Shown here: in pieces, positions 1 through 8,974 of the stretch
Layout of the letters: the number at the start of each line of letters is the position of its first letter
How positions within the stretch are numbered: position 1 is the first letter of the stretch
DNA from: Bradyrhizobium sp. WD16
GTDB lineage: Bacteria > Pseudomonadota > Alphaproteobacteria > Rhizobiales > Xanthobacteraceae
Reading direction: 5' to 3'
Assembly: GCF_024181725.1 (NCBI RefSeq)
Contig: NZ_CP028908.1
Coordinates: 3,027,501-3,091,500, forward strand
DNA: 64,000 bases
Notes under the pieces: generated by a model
Database searches by the model: none
Seen by the model: only the letters and a program-made list of their open reading frames with translations
What the model was told of the DNA's origin: nothing
Position numbers and translations under genes: made by a program

Positions 1-749
1 CAGAGCGAGCCGGCCGGTGCGTCACCGGCGCCGGACAGTTCGAGCGGCGCGAAGGTCAGCGCCGGCGAGCCCGCGAGGCTGCCCGGCATCAGAAAACGGC
101 CGGGCGGCAGCATGCTCATGGCAAAGCGCTCGTCGCGGCAGGCGCGCAGATAGTCGGTGAACAGCTTTGCCGAGGCGCGGGCCGCCTGCTCGTCGGCGGC
201 GGCGAGCGGATCGAGGGTTGCGAGCAGGCCATGCCAGGGCGCGGCCAGCTCGGCGCGGGGCGCCTTGCGCGACAGCATCAGGCTTTCCGCCGACCACTCC
301 TCGTAGCTCTTGTGTAGCAGCGGCAGGTCGAGCAGCCACTCGCCCGGATAGTCGACGATGTCGAGGGTCAGGCTGCGGTCGGCGCCGCTGGCGCGCTGGT
401 AGTCGATAACGAGGCGGAGTTCGCTGATGTCGGTGGTCGAGTGCGGCCATTGTCGCGCCTCGACGAGGGTGCGGATATGATCCTCATAGGCAAAGCGCGG
501 GACTGCGTCGTCGGGCTGGGGGGACAGGCGGGCCTTGGCGATCCGGCCGCTGGCGGCCTCGAACACCGGAAGCCGGCCGCCACGCAGCATGGCATGGACG
601 AGAGCGGTGATGAACACCGTCTTGCCGGACCGCGACAGGCCGGTGACGCCGAGCCGGACGGCGGGATGGAAAAACTGGTCGCCGTAATCGGCCAGCGCCT
701 GCAGGGACAGGCGGGCCTCTTCGACGAGATCAGAGAAACGTGACGACAT
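1..749 (-). CDS. ycjX: YcjX family (DUF463) P-loop protein, C-terminus cut off by the window
   Basis: About 249 codons are visible and the gene runs off the left edge. A Walker A motif, GLSRSGKT, lies near residue 35 after an N-terminal segment that begins MSSRFSDLVEEARLSLQ. A DIVDYPGEWLLDLPLL stretch follows around residue 120. This pairing is typical of the DUF463/YcjX family, stress-associated NTPases usually encoded next to the DUF697 membrane protein YcjF. The biochemical role of the family is not well settled. The ATG at 747-749 is the first start in frame and fits the family N-terminus. It is divergent from the hemolysin III gene. Confidence 0.85.
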   Translation of the reverse strand, partial: MSSRFSDLVEEARLSLQALADYGDQFFHPAVRLGVTGLSRSGKTVFITALVHAMLRGGRLPVFEAASGRIAKARLSPQPDDAVPRFAYEDHIRTLVEARQWPHSTTDISELRLVIDYQRASGADRSLTLDIVDYPGEWLLDLPLLHKSYEEWSAESLMLSRKAPRAELAAPWHGLLATLDPLAAADEQAARASAKLFTDYLRACRDERFAMSMLPPGRFLMPGSLAGSPALTFAPLELSGAGDAPAGSL

Positions 750-950
750 GAGCTAAATCAAACGGGTTGTGGACATGAAATGCAACACATCGTGTTCGCC
801 TCTTCCCGTTGACGAAATTGTCACCTTGCCCGTCTATTGGATGATGGGGGCGACAAAATTTTGCCGTCCCGGCCGGGCATGGAGGCAGCCAGCGGCAAGG
901 AGCCGCTGCCGTGGGCCGGCAGATTTGCAGGGTTTAGGGTCGTAGAGAAC

Positions 951-1664
951 ATGACGGAGCGAAGAAGCGGCAGAATGTTCCGCCTCAAGCAGCTCACCGA
1001 CGCGGCGCTGCACGGCGCCCCGCACGGCGTGCGCTGGAATTACGACCGGGCCGAGCTGATGGCCGACGGTGTCGTCCACGCCATCGGGGTTGGCTGCGGC
1101 CTGATCGCCGCGGCGATCCTCATCGTGCTCGCCTCGCTCTATCGTCCGGGCGCCCAGGTGGCCGCGGTGGTGGTCTACGCCGGCGGCCTGCTGGCGATGC
1201 TGGGCATCTCGGCGACCTACAACCTGCTGCCGGTGTCGCGCTTCAAATGGTGGTTGCGCCGGCTCGATCATTCGGCGATCTATCTCCTGATCGCCGCGAC
1301 CTATACGCCCTTCATCGTTCAGGTTAAAGGCAGCGTCTATGCCCTCGCGCTGCTGACCGGCGTCTGGTTGGTCGCGGTGATCGGTACCGTGCTCAAGATC
1401 GCGCTGCCCGGCCGCTTCGACCGGCTCTCCATCGTGCTCTATCTCGCCATGGGCTGGAGCGGCGTCATGCTCTATGACACGCTGGTGTCGGCTCTGCCGG
1501 TCGTGACGCTGTCGCTGATCGCGGCCGGCGGCATTCTCTATTCGCTCGGCGTGATCTTCCACGTCTGGGAGCGCCTGCGTTTCCAGAACGCCATATGGCA
1601 CGCCTTCGTGCTGCTCGGCGCCTCCTGCCATTACACCGCGGTGCTGGATCTCGTGCTGGCGTGA
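951..1664 (+). CDS. Hemolysin III / PAQR-type seven-TM membrane protein
   Basis: A 237-residue integral membrane protein with about seven hydrophobic segments, the usual size for the family. Typical landmarks are MADGVVHAIGVGCGL at the first helix, LDHSAIYLLIAATYTPF in the middle, and the late His cluster FHVWERLRFQNAIWHAF followed by CHYTAV, which in PAQR proteins forms the metal site. Bacterial members (HlyIII/TrhA/YqfA) act in membrane energetics and lipid homeostasis; true hemolysis is doubtful. An in-frame ATG at 837 would add 38 residues of non-membrane sequence, so I chose 951, which is preceded by a GAGA run. Confidence 0.85.
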   Translation: MTERRSGRMFRLKQLTDAALHGAPHGVRWNYDRAELMADGVVHAIGVGCGLIAAAILIVLASLYRPGAQVAAVVVYAGGLLAMLGISATYNLLPVSRFKWWLRRLDHSAIYLLIAATYTPFIVQVKGSVYALALLTGVWLVAVIGTVLKIALPGRFDRLSIVLYLAMGWSGVMLYDTLVSALPVVTLSLIAAGGILYSLGVIFHVWERLRFQNAIWHAFVLLGASCHYTAVLDLVLA

Positions 1665-1824
1665 GCATCTGATCTCAAGAGCGTAGCCCGGGGCACGATC
1701 TCAGTTGCTTTCGTCATGCGCGAGCGCACGACGTAGCAAAGGATTGGGCCCCGAATCCTGCTTGCGGCTGACGCCGTCGCGCCATTAAATCGCGCCGGCA
1801 CAATCGATCAGCGGGGGAATACGC

Positions 1825-2619
1825 ATGCACGTCGCGGGCAAGGTCGTGGTCGTCACCGGCGGCGGCAACGGCATCGGCAAGGCGCTGGCCGAACTCTTTC
1901 ATCGCGAGGGCGCGGCGAAGGTGATCGTCGCCGATCTCGATATGCCGGCGGCGGAAAAAGTCGCGGCTGCGCTCGGCGGCCGCGCGGTGCGCACCGACGT
2001 CGGCCGCGAGGACGACGTGCGCGCGCTGATCGAGCGGACCGAGGCGGATTGCGGGCCGATCGCGCTGTTCTGCTCCAATGCCGGCATCGGCGCCGGCTTC
2101 GATCCGCTGTCGGAGAACGCCGCGGGCAGCTCCGACGAGCCGTGGATGAAGAGCTGGGCGATCAATGTCATGGCCCATGTCTATGCGGCGCGGCATCTGG
2201 TCCCGCGAATGAAGGCGCGCGGCGGCGGCTATTTCCTGCACACGGTGTCGGCGGCAGGACTGTTGTCCCAGATCGGCAGCGCCGCCTACTCCACCACCAA
2301 GCATGCGGCGGTGGGCTTTGCCGAGAATCTGGCGATTTCGCACCGGGCCGACGGCATCCGCGTCTCGATCCTCTGTCCGCAAGGGGTCGACACCAACATG
2401 CTGCGCGGCCTGCCGAAGGGGCCGCAATCCGCCGACGGCAATCTCAGCCCGGAGGAGGTTGCAGCATCGGCGCTGGCGGGCATCGCCAACGAGCAGTTCC
2501 TGATTCTGCCGCACCCGCAGGTCGCCGACTACATGCGGGCCAAGCTCGACAATTACGACCGCTGGATCGGTGGCATGGCGAAGATCCAGGCGAAGATGCG
2601 TGAGGCGGCGGCGCGTTGA
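1825..2619 (+). CDS. SDR-family NAD(P)-dependent oxidoreductase
   Basis: 264 residues, classical short-chain dehydrogenase length. A Rossmann motif [13 protein letters not shown] is near residue 10, an NAG motif (CSNAGIGAG) near residue 87, and the catalytic Ser plus YSTTK around residues 145-160. The substrate cannot be read from sequence. It is separated by about 140 bp from the convergent minus-strand CoA/P450 catabolic cluster, so it could oxidise an alcohol intermediate of that pathway, but this is inference. The ATG at 1825 follows a GGGGGAA ribosome site. Confidence 0.85.
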   Translation: MHVAGKVVVVTGGGNGIGKALAELFHREGAAKVIVADLDMPAAEKVAAALGGRAVRTDVGREDDVRALIERTEADCGPIALFCSNAGIGAGFDPLSENAAGSSDEPWMKSWAINVMAHVYAARHLVPRMKARGGGYFLHTVSAAGLLSQIGSAAYSTTKHAAVGFAENLAISHRADGIRVSILCPQGVDTNMLRGLPKGPQSADGNLSPEEVAASALAGIANEQFLILPHPQVADYMRAKLDNYDRWIGGMAKIQAKMREAAAR

Positions 2620-2760
2620 GACCGCGACGATCGGCGCGCGGGCATGACGGAGTTTATCAAGTCACCGTAAACCCTGCGGGCTCCGCTTGCCGCGGCCGGA
2701 AAGCAGGCGATGACGGCGGAGAGAGCAGGGGCGCTGCATCGGCAACGCCGCGCAACACGC

Positions 2761-3612
2761 TCACCACGTCGCCGTCGCCTTCATGGTCGGCGTGCCGGCG
2801 GCATTTGCCGTCCATAGCGCCAAACCGTTCGCGGTCTCGTCGGCATTGAGGCTGAATTCGGCGCCGTCGAACAGCGGAGCGACGCCGCGATAGTCGAACA
2901 CCTTCGGCGCGGCGCCGCCGTGCAGATCGGCGGCGAACTGGGTCAGCAGCGCCGCCTGGAGAGGGCCGTGGAACACCAGTCCAGGATAGCCCTCGACCTT
3001 GGTGACGTAGTCGCGGTCGTAATGGATGCGATGGCCATTGAAGGTCAGCGCCGAATAGCGGAACAGCAGGACCGGATCGGCCATGTGACTGCGGCGGTGG
3101 CGCGCGGGCGGCGGCGCGGCCGGCACCGGCGCCGAAGCGGCGGCGGTCGTGGTGGCCTCGCGATAGACGATGTCCTGGCGCTCGCGCACGGCAAGGCCGC
3201 GGGGCGTGGTGATGTCGTGAGCGACCGTGACGAAACACAGCGCGCCGGACGAGCCCTGTTTCAAGGTGACGTCGGCGATGCGCGAGGTGCGGGTGACCTC
3301 GTCGCCGACCCGCAGAGCATCGAGAAATTCGAGCTTGCCGCCCGCCCACATCCGCCGCGGCAACGGCACCGGGGGCAGAAAGCCGCCGCGATCGGGATGG
3401 CCGTCGGGGCCGAGCGCCGACATCGGCGCCACCGGCTGGGCGAGGCACCAGTGCACTGTCAGCGGCGCGGCATCGCCGGCCTTGGGCTGGCCGATGTCGA
3501 TGAACAGCGTGGCGCGCAGCGCCCTGGTGAGCTGCGCCGTGACGATGTCGGTCGCGGCATCGGTGTTGCCGATCCAGCGGCGCAGGTGATCGAGATCGAC
3601 GGCGGTGCTCAT
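2761..3612 (-). CDS. MaoC-like / FAS1-type (HTD2-like) acyl-CoA hydratase
   Basis: 283 residues with a double hot-dog layout. The N-terminal half resembles the FAS1-like dehydratase domain. The C-terminal half carries FRYSALTFNGHRIHYDRDY, the usual MaoC hydratase signature with Asp and His, followed by GLVFHGPLQAALL. Relatives include mesaconyl-C4-CoA and itaconyl-CoA hydratases. Its ATG overlaps the TGA of the CoA-transferase by four bases, so the two are translationally coupled. It probably hydrates the enoyl-CoA made by the neighbouring acyl-CoA dehydrogenase; the exact substrate is unknown. Confidence 0.8.
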   Translation of the reverse strand: MSTAVDLDHLRRWIGNTDAATDIVTAQLTRALRATLFIDIGQPKAGDAAPLTVHWCLAQPVAPMSALGPDGHPDRGGFLPPVPLPRRMWAGGKLEFLDALRVGDEVTRTSRIADVTLKQGSSGALCFVTVAHDITTPRGLAVRERQDIVYREATTTAAASAPVPAAPPPARHRRSHMADPVLLFRYSALTFNGHRIHYDRDYVTKVEGYPGLVFHGPLQAALLTQFAADLHGGAAPKVFDYRGVAPLFDGAEFSLNADETANGLALWTANAAGTPTMKATATW

Positions 3613-4736
3613 GCCTCGTAGTCCTTGATGATGGCGTCGATCGCCGCGTTGTGCTCGCCGATCGCCGGCACCGCGGCATAGCTGCGCGCCTCGCCGACGA
3701 ACTGGGCGCCCGGCGCCGGATAACTGACCGTGCCCTTTTCGGTCGCGACCTTGATCCGCCTCAGATGCGGATGCGTCGTCAGGTCGGCCATGCTGTTGAC
3801 CTCGGCGAAGGCGATGTCGGCGGCGGCGAGCCGCTCGATCAGGGTGTCGCGGGAGAGCCGGCCGAATACCTCGGCGACGGTCCTGTCGGTTTCGGCGCGA
3901 TGGCGCACCCGCTCGACGCCGTTGGCGAAGCGCGGGTCGGACGGCAGTTCCGGGCGTTCCAGCACCTCGCCGCACAGCTTCTTCCATTCGCGCTCGCTCT
4001 GGATCGAGATCAGGATGTCCTTGCCGTCGACCGAGCGGAACACGCCATAGGGCGCGATCGAGGGGTGGGCGAGGCCCATGCGCTTCGGCGGATTGCCGGC
4101 CTCGGCGTTGAGCAGCGGCACGGTGAGCCAGTCGGCCATCACATCGAACATCGAGATCCGGATGTCGGCGCCCATGCCGGTGCGGCTGCGCGAGATCAGC
4201 GCCTCGAGCACCGCGGCCTGGGCGGCCGCGCCGGTGGCGATGTCGACGATGGAGACGCCGACCCGCGAGGGGCCGTCGGCGCCGCCGGTGATGGAGGCGA
4301 GCCCGCTTTCGGCCTGGATCAGCAGGTCATAGGCCTTGCGGTCGGCGTAAGGGCCTTCGTCGCCATAGCCCGAAATCGTGCAGAGGATCAGCGCCGGATA
4401 GTCGCGGCGCAGTCGCTCGATGGCAAAGCCGAGCTTGTCCATGGCGCCCGGCTTGAGGTTCTGCACCAGCACGTCGGCGCCGGCGATCAGGGCTTCCAGC
4501 TTGCGGCGGCCCGCGGCCGTGGCGAGATCGATCACGACCGATTGCTTGCCGCGATTGAGCCAGACGAAATAGCTGCTCTGGCCATTGGCGGCGGCATCGT
4601 AGCCGCGGGCGAAGTCGCCCTCGGGCCGTTCCACCTTGATGACGGTGGCGCCGGCGTCGGCGAGGCGCGAGGTGCAGAACGGCGCGGCGACGGCCTGTTC
4701 GACGGCGACGACGGTCACCCCTTCGAGTGCGCGCAT
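3609..4736 (-). CDS. CaiB/BaiF (family III) CoA-transferase
   Basis: 375 residues. It starts MRALEGVTVVAVEQAVAAPF and has VIKVERPEGDFAR near residue 40, WLNRGKQSVVIDL near residue 65, and the catalytic-Asp region KAYDLLIQAESGL near residue 155. It transfers CoA between acyl-CoA and free acid. An upstream ATG 57 bases earlier exists, but the chosen start has a GGAG eight bases in front and begins exactly where the family begins. It lies 19 bp downstream of the acyl-CoA dehydrogenase gene and overlaps the hydratase gene. Likely role: activating a carboxylic acid produced by the P450 steps (inference). Confidence 0.87.
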   Translation of the reverse strand: MRALEGVTVVAVEQAVAAPFCTSRLADAGATVIKVERPEGDFARGYDAAANGQSSYFVWLNRGKQSVVIDLATAAGRRKLEALIAGADVLVQNLKPGAMDKLGFAIERLRRDYPALILCTISGYGDEGPYADRKAYDLLIQAESGLASITGGADGPSRVGVSIVDIATGAAAQAAVLEALISRSRTGMGADIRISMFDVMADWLTVPLLNAEAGNPPKRMGLAHPSIAPYGVFRSVDGKDILISIQSEREWKKLCGEVLERPELPSDPRFANGVERVRHRAETDRTVAEVFGRLSRDTLIERLAAADIAFAEVNSMADLTTHPHLRRIKVATEKGTVSYPAPGAQFVGEARSYAAVPAIGEHNAAIDAIIKDYEA

Positions 4737-4755
4737 GCTCGGAACTCCGCCGCTT

Positions 4756-5928
4756 TCAGTAGGAGCGAGGCATGCCGAGCACGTGCTCGGCAAGGAAGGA
4801 CAGGATCAGGTTGGTCGAGATCGGCGCCACCTGGTAGAGCCGCGTCTCGCGGAACTTGCGCTCGACGTCGTATTCCTCGGCGAAGCCGAAGCCGCCATGG
4901 GTCTGGACGCAGGCATTGGCCGCCTCCCAGGACGCATCCGCCGCCAGCATCTTGGCCATGTTGGCTTCGGCGCCGCAGTCGAGTCCGGCTTCGTATTTGC
5001 GCGTCGCCTCGCGCACCATCAGTTCAGCGGCGCGCATGGCGGCATAGGCCTTGGCGATGGGAAACTGCACGCCCTGGTTCTGGCCGATCGGGCGGCCGAA
5101 CACCACGCGCTCGCGGGCGTAACTGGTCGCCTTGGCGATGAACCACTTGGCGTCGCCAACGCATTCGGCGGCGATCAGGATGCGCTCGGCATTCATGCCG
5201 GAGAGAATGTAGCGGAAGCCCTTGCCTTCCTCGCCGATCAGGTTCTCCGCCGGGACCTTAAGGTTGTCGAAGAACACCTCCGTGGTCGCATGGTTCATCA
5301 TGGTGCGGATCGGCCGGATGGTCAGGCCGTCGCCCTTGGCCGCCTTCATGTCGACGATGAAGACCGACAGTCCGTCGGTGCGCTTGGCGGCCTGCTCCTT
5401 GGGGGTGGTGCGCGCCAGCAGGATCATCAGGTCGGAATGTTCGGCGCGGCTCGTCCAGATCTTCTGGCCATTGACGATGTAATGGTCGCCGTCGCGGCGG
5501 GCGAAGGTCTTGAGCGAAGAGGTGTCGGTGCCGCTGGTCGGCTCGGTGACGCCGAAGGCTTGCAGGCGCAATTCGCCGGAGGCGATCCGCGGCAGCCATT
5601 GCTGCTTCTGCGCGGCGCTGCCGTGCCGCAGCAGCACGCCCATGGTGTACATCTGGGCGTGACAGGCGCCGCCGTTGCAGCCCGAGCGCTGCACTTCCTC
5701 GAGGATCGCCGCCGCCGCCGACAGCGTCAGGCCGGACCCGCCATATTCCTCGGGGATCAGCACCGAGAGGTATCCGGAGCGGGTGAGGGCATCGACGAAC
5801 TCCGCCGGATATTCCATGCCGCGGTCGAGCTTGCGCCAGTACTCGCCGGAGAACTGCGCGCACAGCCTGGCGACGGCGTCGCGGATGTCGGAGTGATCGT
5901 CGGCTTCGGTGGCGTGGCTCTGGGTCAT
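4756..5928 (-). CDS. Acyl-CoA dehydrogenase
   Basis: 390 residues, full family length. Features include YGGSGLTLSAAAAIL near residue 65, an AFGVTEPTSGTDTSSLKT FAD/substrate loop, QKIWTSRAEHSDLM, and a C-terminal CVQTHGGFGFAEEYDVER. It should reduce an FAD cofactor while making a 2-enoyl-CoA, passing electrons to ETF. It is the first of three tightly packed genes (dehydrogenase, CoA-transferase, hydratase), a standard activation-oxidation-hydration set. The chain-length or branching preference cannot be told. It is separated by 177 bp from the P450 genes on the same strand. Confidence 0.87.
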   Translation of the reverse strand: MTQSHATEADDHSDIRDAVARLCAQFSGEYWRKLDRGMEYPAEFVDALTRSGYLSVLIPEEYGGSGLTLSAAAAILEEVQRSGCNGGACHAQMYTMGVLLRHGSAAQKQQWLPRIASGELRLQAFGVTEPTSGTDTSSLKTFARRDGDHYIVNGQKIWTSRAEHSDLMILLARTTPKEQAAKRTDGLSVFIVDMKAAKGDGLTIRPIRTMMNHATTEVFFDNLKVPAENLIGEEGKGFRYILSGMNAERILIAAECVGDAKWFIAKATSYARERVVFGRPIGQNQGVQFPIAKAYAAMRAAELMVREATRKYEAGLDCGAEANMAKMLAADASWEAANACVQTHGGFGFAEEYDVERKFRETRLYQVAPISTNLILSFLAEHVLGMPRSY

Positions 5929-6105
5929 GGCTAACCGGGGTCCTCAAGTCGGGAGAACATCACGCGCCGCGGGCGCGGGGTTACCTCTTCTTCCGTGATC
6001 GCCCTGCCCATTGCAACGCCTAAGCTGCCGCACCGCTGCATCGGCATGCGGCGCGGCGAACCGCTCGGCGGAATATTGCCGCGCGCACCGAACTTCGATC
6101 GCCGA

Positions 6106-7419
6106 TCAGGCCGGGATGCGGACAGGCAGCGCCTCGTAGCCGCGCACGAAGGAGGAGTAGACCCGCTTCGGTGGGCCGACCACCTCGATCATCGGGAAGC
6201 GCTTGAGCATCTCCTCCCAGACGATCTTGAGCTGCAGTTCGGCGAGCCGCATGCCGACGCAGCGGTGGATGCCGAAGCCGAAGGACAGGTGCTGGCGCGG
6301 CCGCGGCCGGTCGATGATGAAGCGGTCGGGCTGCTCGATCGCCGTCTCGTCGCGGTTGCCGGAGACGTACCACATCACCACCCGGTCGCCCTTGCGGATG
6401 GTCTGGCCGCCAAGCTCGGTGTCGCACAGCGCAGTGCGACGCATATGGGCGAGCGGCGTCTGCCAGCGGATCACTTCGGGCACGAAGCCGTCGATCAGCG
6501 CCGGATCGGCCCGCAGCTTGGCGTATTCGGCGGGATTCTGGTTCAGCGCCAGCACCGAACCGGTCATGCTATTGCGGGTGGTATCGTTGCCGCCGACGAT
6601 CAGCAGGATGATATTGCCGAGCAGGTTGTCGAGATCCATGGACCGCGTCGCCTCGCTGTGCGCCATCATCGAGATCAGGTCGCTCTTCGGCTCCTGCCGG
6701 GCCCGTTCGTTGAACATCCGCACGAAGGTCTCGCCGCACTCCATCAGTTCGGCGCGGCGCTGCGCCTCGTTGGCCACCACCATGCTCTTGGGCAGCGCGG
6801 TCGCCACATCCGACCAGCGGGTCAGCTTGCCGCGCTGCTCGAACGGGAAATCGAGCAGGGTCGCCAGCATCTGCGTCGTCAGCTCGATCGAGACGCGCTC
6901 GACGAAGTTGAAGGTTTCGTTGCGCGGCAGTTCGTCGAGGATGCGGCAGGCGCGCTCGCGGATCAGCACCGCCAGGCGGTCGAGATGCACCGGCGTGAAC
7001 AGCGGCGACACCGTCTTGCGCTGCGGGCCGTGCATCGGTTCATCCATGGCGATGAAGCTCGGCCACTGATAATCGGGCTCGACGTCGCGCAGCATGATGC
7101 CGCCGAGCCGCATATCCGATGAGAAGAGTTGCGGATGGGTGTCGACATGCATGATGTCGTCATAGCGCGTCACCGACCAGTAATTGCCGATCGGACTGGT
7201 GCTGCAGAAATGCACCGGCGCCTCCCTGCGCAGGCGCTCGAACCAGGGCCACAGCGTGTCGCTGCGGAACAATTCCGGGTGACCGGGATGGAAGTCGGCG
7301 AGCGGCGTCGCATAGGCCTTGGCGCGGGCCTCTTCCAGGGCGTTGTTCGTCAAGCCGTTGTTCGTCAAGCCGTCGTTCATCAAGCCACTGTCGGCGGCGC
7401 CCCCTATGGCGGCGAGCAT
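6106..7419 (-). CDS. Cytochrome P450, CYP153-like
   Basis: 437 residues. The heme loop is FGFGIHRCVGMRLAEL, with the thiolate Cys. The I-helix is VGGNDTTRNSM, and PEVIRWQTPLAHMRRTA with GDRVVMWYVSGNRDE follows. These stretches match the CYP153 terminal alkane/fatty-acid hydroxylase style, although CYP195-like assignment is possible. The electron-transfer ferredoxin and reductase are not in the window. The start has a strong GGAGGAG site. The N-terminus (residues 14-28) is expanded by a 15-bp tandem repeat encoding an L-T-N-N unit, which the second P450 lacks. Confidence 0.87.
   Translation of the reverse strand: MLAAIGGAADSGLMNDGLTNNGLTNNALEEARAKAYATPLADFHPGHPELFRSDTLWPWFERLRREAPVHFCSTSPIGNYWSVTRYDDIMHVDTHPQLFSSDMRLGGIMLRDVEPDYQWPSFIAMDEPMHGPQRKTVSPLFTPVHLDRLAVLIRERACRILDELPRNETFNFVERVSIELTTQMLATLLDFPFEQRGKLTRWSDVATALPKSMVVANEAQRRAELMECGETFVRMFNERARQEPKSDLISMMAHSEATRSMDLDNLLGNIILLIVGGNDTTRNSMTGSVLALNQNPAEYAKLRADPALIDGFVPEVIRWQTPLAHMRRTALCDTELGGQTIRKGDRVVMWYVSGNRDETAIEQPDRFIIDRPRPRQHLSFGFGIHRCVGMRLAELQLKIVWEEMLKRFPMIEVVGPPKRVYSSFVRGYEALPVRIPA
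7341..7385. repeat. Three 15-bp tandem repeats inside the P450 N-terminus
   Basis: Three head-to-tail copies of a 15-bp unit (CGTTGTTCGTCAAGC twice, then a variant with two changes). They are in frame and add five residues each to the extreme N-terminus of the P450, outside the catalytic fold. Copy number could vary by slippage without breaking the frame. Confidence 0.9.
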
Positions 7420-7456
7420 GCGGTCTCCTCCCCGGAATTTCTGTTGCGGCGTTCTA

Positions 7457-8719
7457 TCAGCCCGGAATGCGGACCGGTAGCGTCTCGTAGCCCTTGACGA
7501 AGGACGAATAGACGCGCGTCGGTTCGCCGACCACCTCGATCCGCGGAAAGCGCTTGAGGATTTCCTCCCAGACGATCTTGAGCTGAAGTTCGGCGAGCCG
7601 CATGCCGATGCAGCGATGGATGCCGAAGCCGAAGGACAGGTGCTGGCGCGGCCGCGGCCGGTCGATGATGAAGCGGTGGGCCTCCGGGATCACCGTCTCG
7701 TCGCGGTTGCCGGAGACGTACCACATGATCACCTTGTCACCCTCGCGAATGCGCTTGCCGGACAATTCGGTGTCGCGCAGCGCGGTTCGCCGCATATGGG
7801 CGAGCGGCGTCTGCCAGCGGATCACTTCGGGGACCATGCTGTCGATCAGCGCCGGGCCGGCGCGCAGCTTGCGGTATTCGCCGGGGTTCTCGTTGAGCGC
7901 CAGCACCGAGCCCGTCATGGTGTTGCGGGTGGTGTCGTTGCCACCGACGATCAGGAGAATGAGGTTGCCGAGGAAATTGTTCGCGTCCATGTCCCGCGTC
8001 GCCTCGGCATGGGCCATCAGCGACAGGAGGTCGCCTTTCGGCGGCGCCGCCTTGCGCGCCTCCCACAGCCTGGCGAAATAGGCGCGGCAGTCCTCCAATT
8101 CCGCCTGGCGGACGTCCTCAGCCGCCTGGTCGACGGGAATCGCGGTGGCGACATCCGACCAGTGCGTCAGCTTGCGCCGCTCCTCCCAGGGGAAGTCGAA
8201 CAGCAACGCCAGCATCTGGGTCGTCAGTTCGATGGAGACGCGGTCCACCCAATCGAAAGTCTCGTTGCGTGGCAGGCCGTCGAGGCATTCCGCCGTGCGC
8301 GTGCGGATGCCGACGGCGAGCTGATCGAGATTGTGCGGCGCGAAGATCGGCGCCACGGTCTTGCGCTGGGCGCCGTGCTTGGGCTCGTCCATGGCGATGA
8401 ACATCGGCCGGCGGAATTCAGGCCTCGCGTCGCGGATGGTGATGCCGCCGAGGCTCGCTTCCGAGGAGAAGACGCCGTGGCTGGTATCGACCTGCATGAT
8501 GTCGTTGTAGCGGGTCACCGACCAGTAGGGGCCGAACATGCCGGCGCGGCAGTAGTGCACCGGATCCTCGGCTCGCAGCCGTTCGAAATACGGCCAGAAA
8601 CTGTTGGTCCGGAACAGCTCGGGGTGGCCGACATCGAAGTCTTCGAGCGGCGTCGAATAGGCGCGGTCGCGGGCGGAACGCAGCGACGCCGGCGTCGCCG
8701 GCTTGAGGGCGAGGTCCAT
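7457..8719 (-). CDS. Cytochrome P450, second CYP153-like paralogue
   Basis: 420 residues, clearly a paralogue of the P450 that follows it 37 bp downstream. It has the heme loop FGFGIHRCIGMRLAEL, the I-helix VGGNDTTRNTM, and EVIRWQTPLAHMRRTAL. The gene begins at an ATG with a GGGAGA ribosome site. The tandem pair is probably one transcript reading on toward the CoA genes. Together they suggest oxidation of an alkyl or terpenoid-type chain to an acid, then CoA activation. Which P450 takes which substrate is unknown. No redox partners are encoded nearby. Confidence 0.87.
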   Translation of the reverse strand: MDLALKPATPASLRSARDRAYSTPLEDFDVGHPELFRTNSFWPYFERLRAEDPVHYCRAGMFGPYWSVTRYNDIMQVDTSHGVFSSEASLGGITIRDARPEFRRPMFIAMDEPKHGAQRKTVAPIFAPHNLDQLAVGIRTRTAECLDGLPRNETFDWVDRVSIELTTQMLALLFDFPWEERRKLTHWSDVATAIPVDQAAEDVRQAELEDCRAYFARLWEARKAAPPKGDLLSLMAHAEATRDMDANNFLGNLILLIVGGNDTTRNTMTGSVLALNENPGEYRKLRAGPALIDSMVPEVIRWQTPLAHMRRTALRDTELSGKRIREGDKVIMWYVSGNRDETVIPEAHRFIIDRPRPRQHLSFGFGIHRCIGMRLAELQLKIVWEEILKRFPRIEVVGEPTRVYSSFVKGYETLPVRIPG

Positions 8720-8974
8720 GGTGCGTCTCCCTGTCGGTCCGCGCCCTCTTGCGACCCGTGCCGCCGGGCGCCAACCTGTCTGTCGCAGTTCGGGCGGACG
8801 GATAGGGTCGAATTACAACCCGTCCTTGCGCGGCAGACAAGCGTTTCCATCGCGCCGCCGACGCCATTTTCCGGCGCCCGGCCGGCATCATGGTAGCCCT
8901 TCTCTTGCTGCATCGCCCGTGGCAAGGTCCGCCCGCCGCGGGCATGAGGGCCCGCGCGGGAGGCAGGACTTGCA

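Noticed and set aside
2616-2849. A 77-codon plus-strand frame after the SDR gene
   Set aside because: It overlaps the end of the MaoC-like gene in antisense, has no ribosome site of its own beyond the SDR stop overlap, and has no recognisable features.
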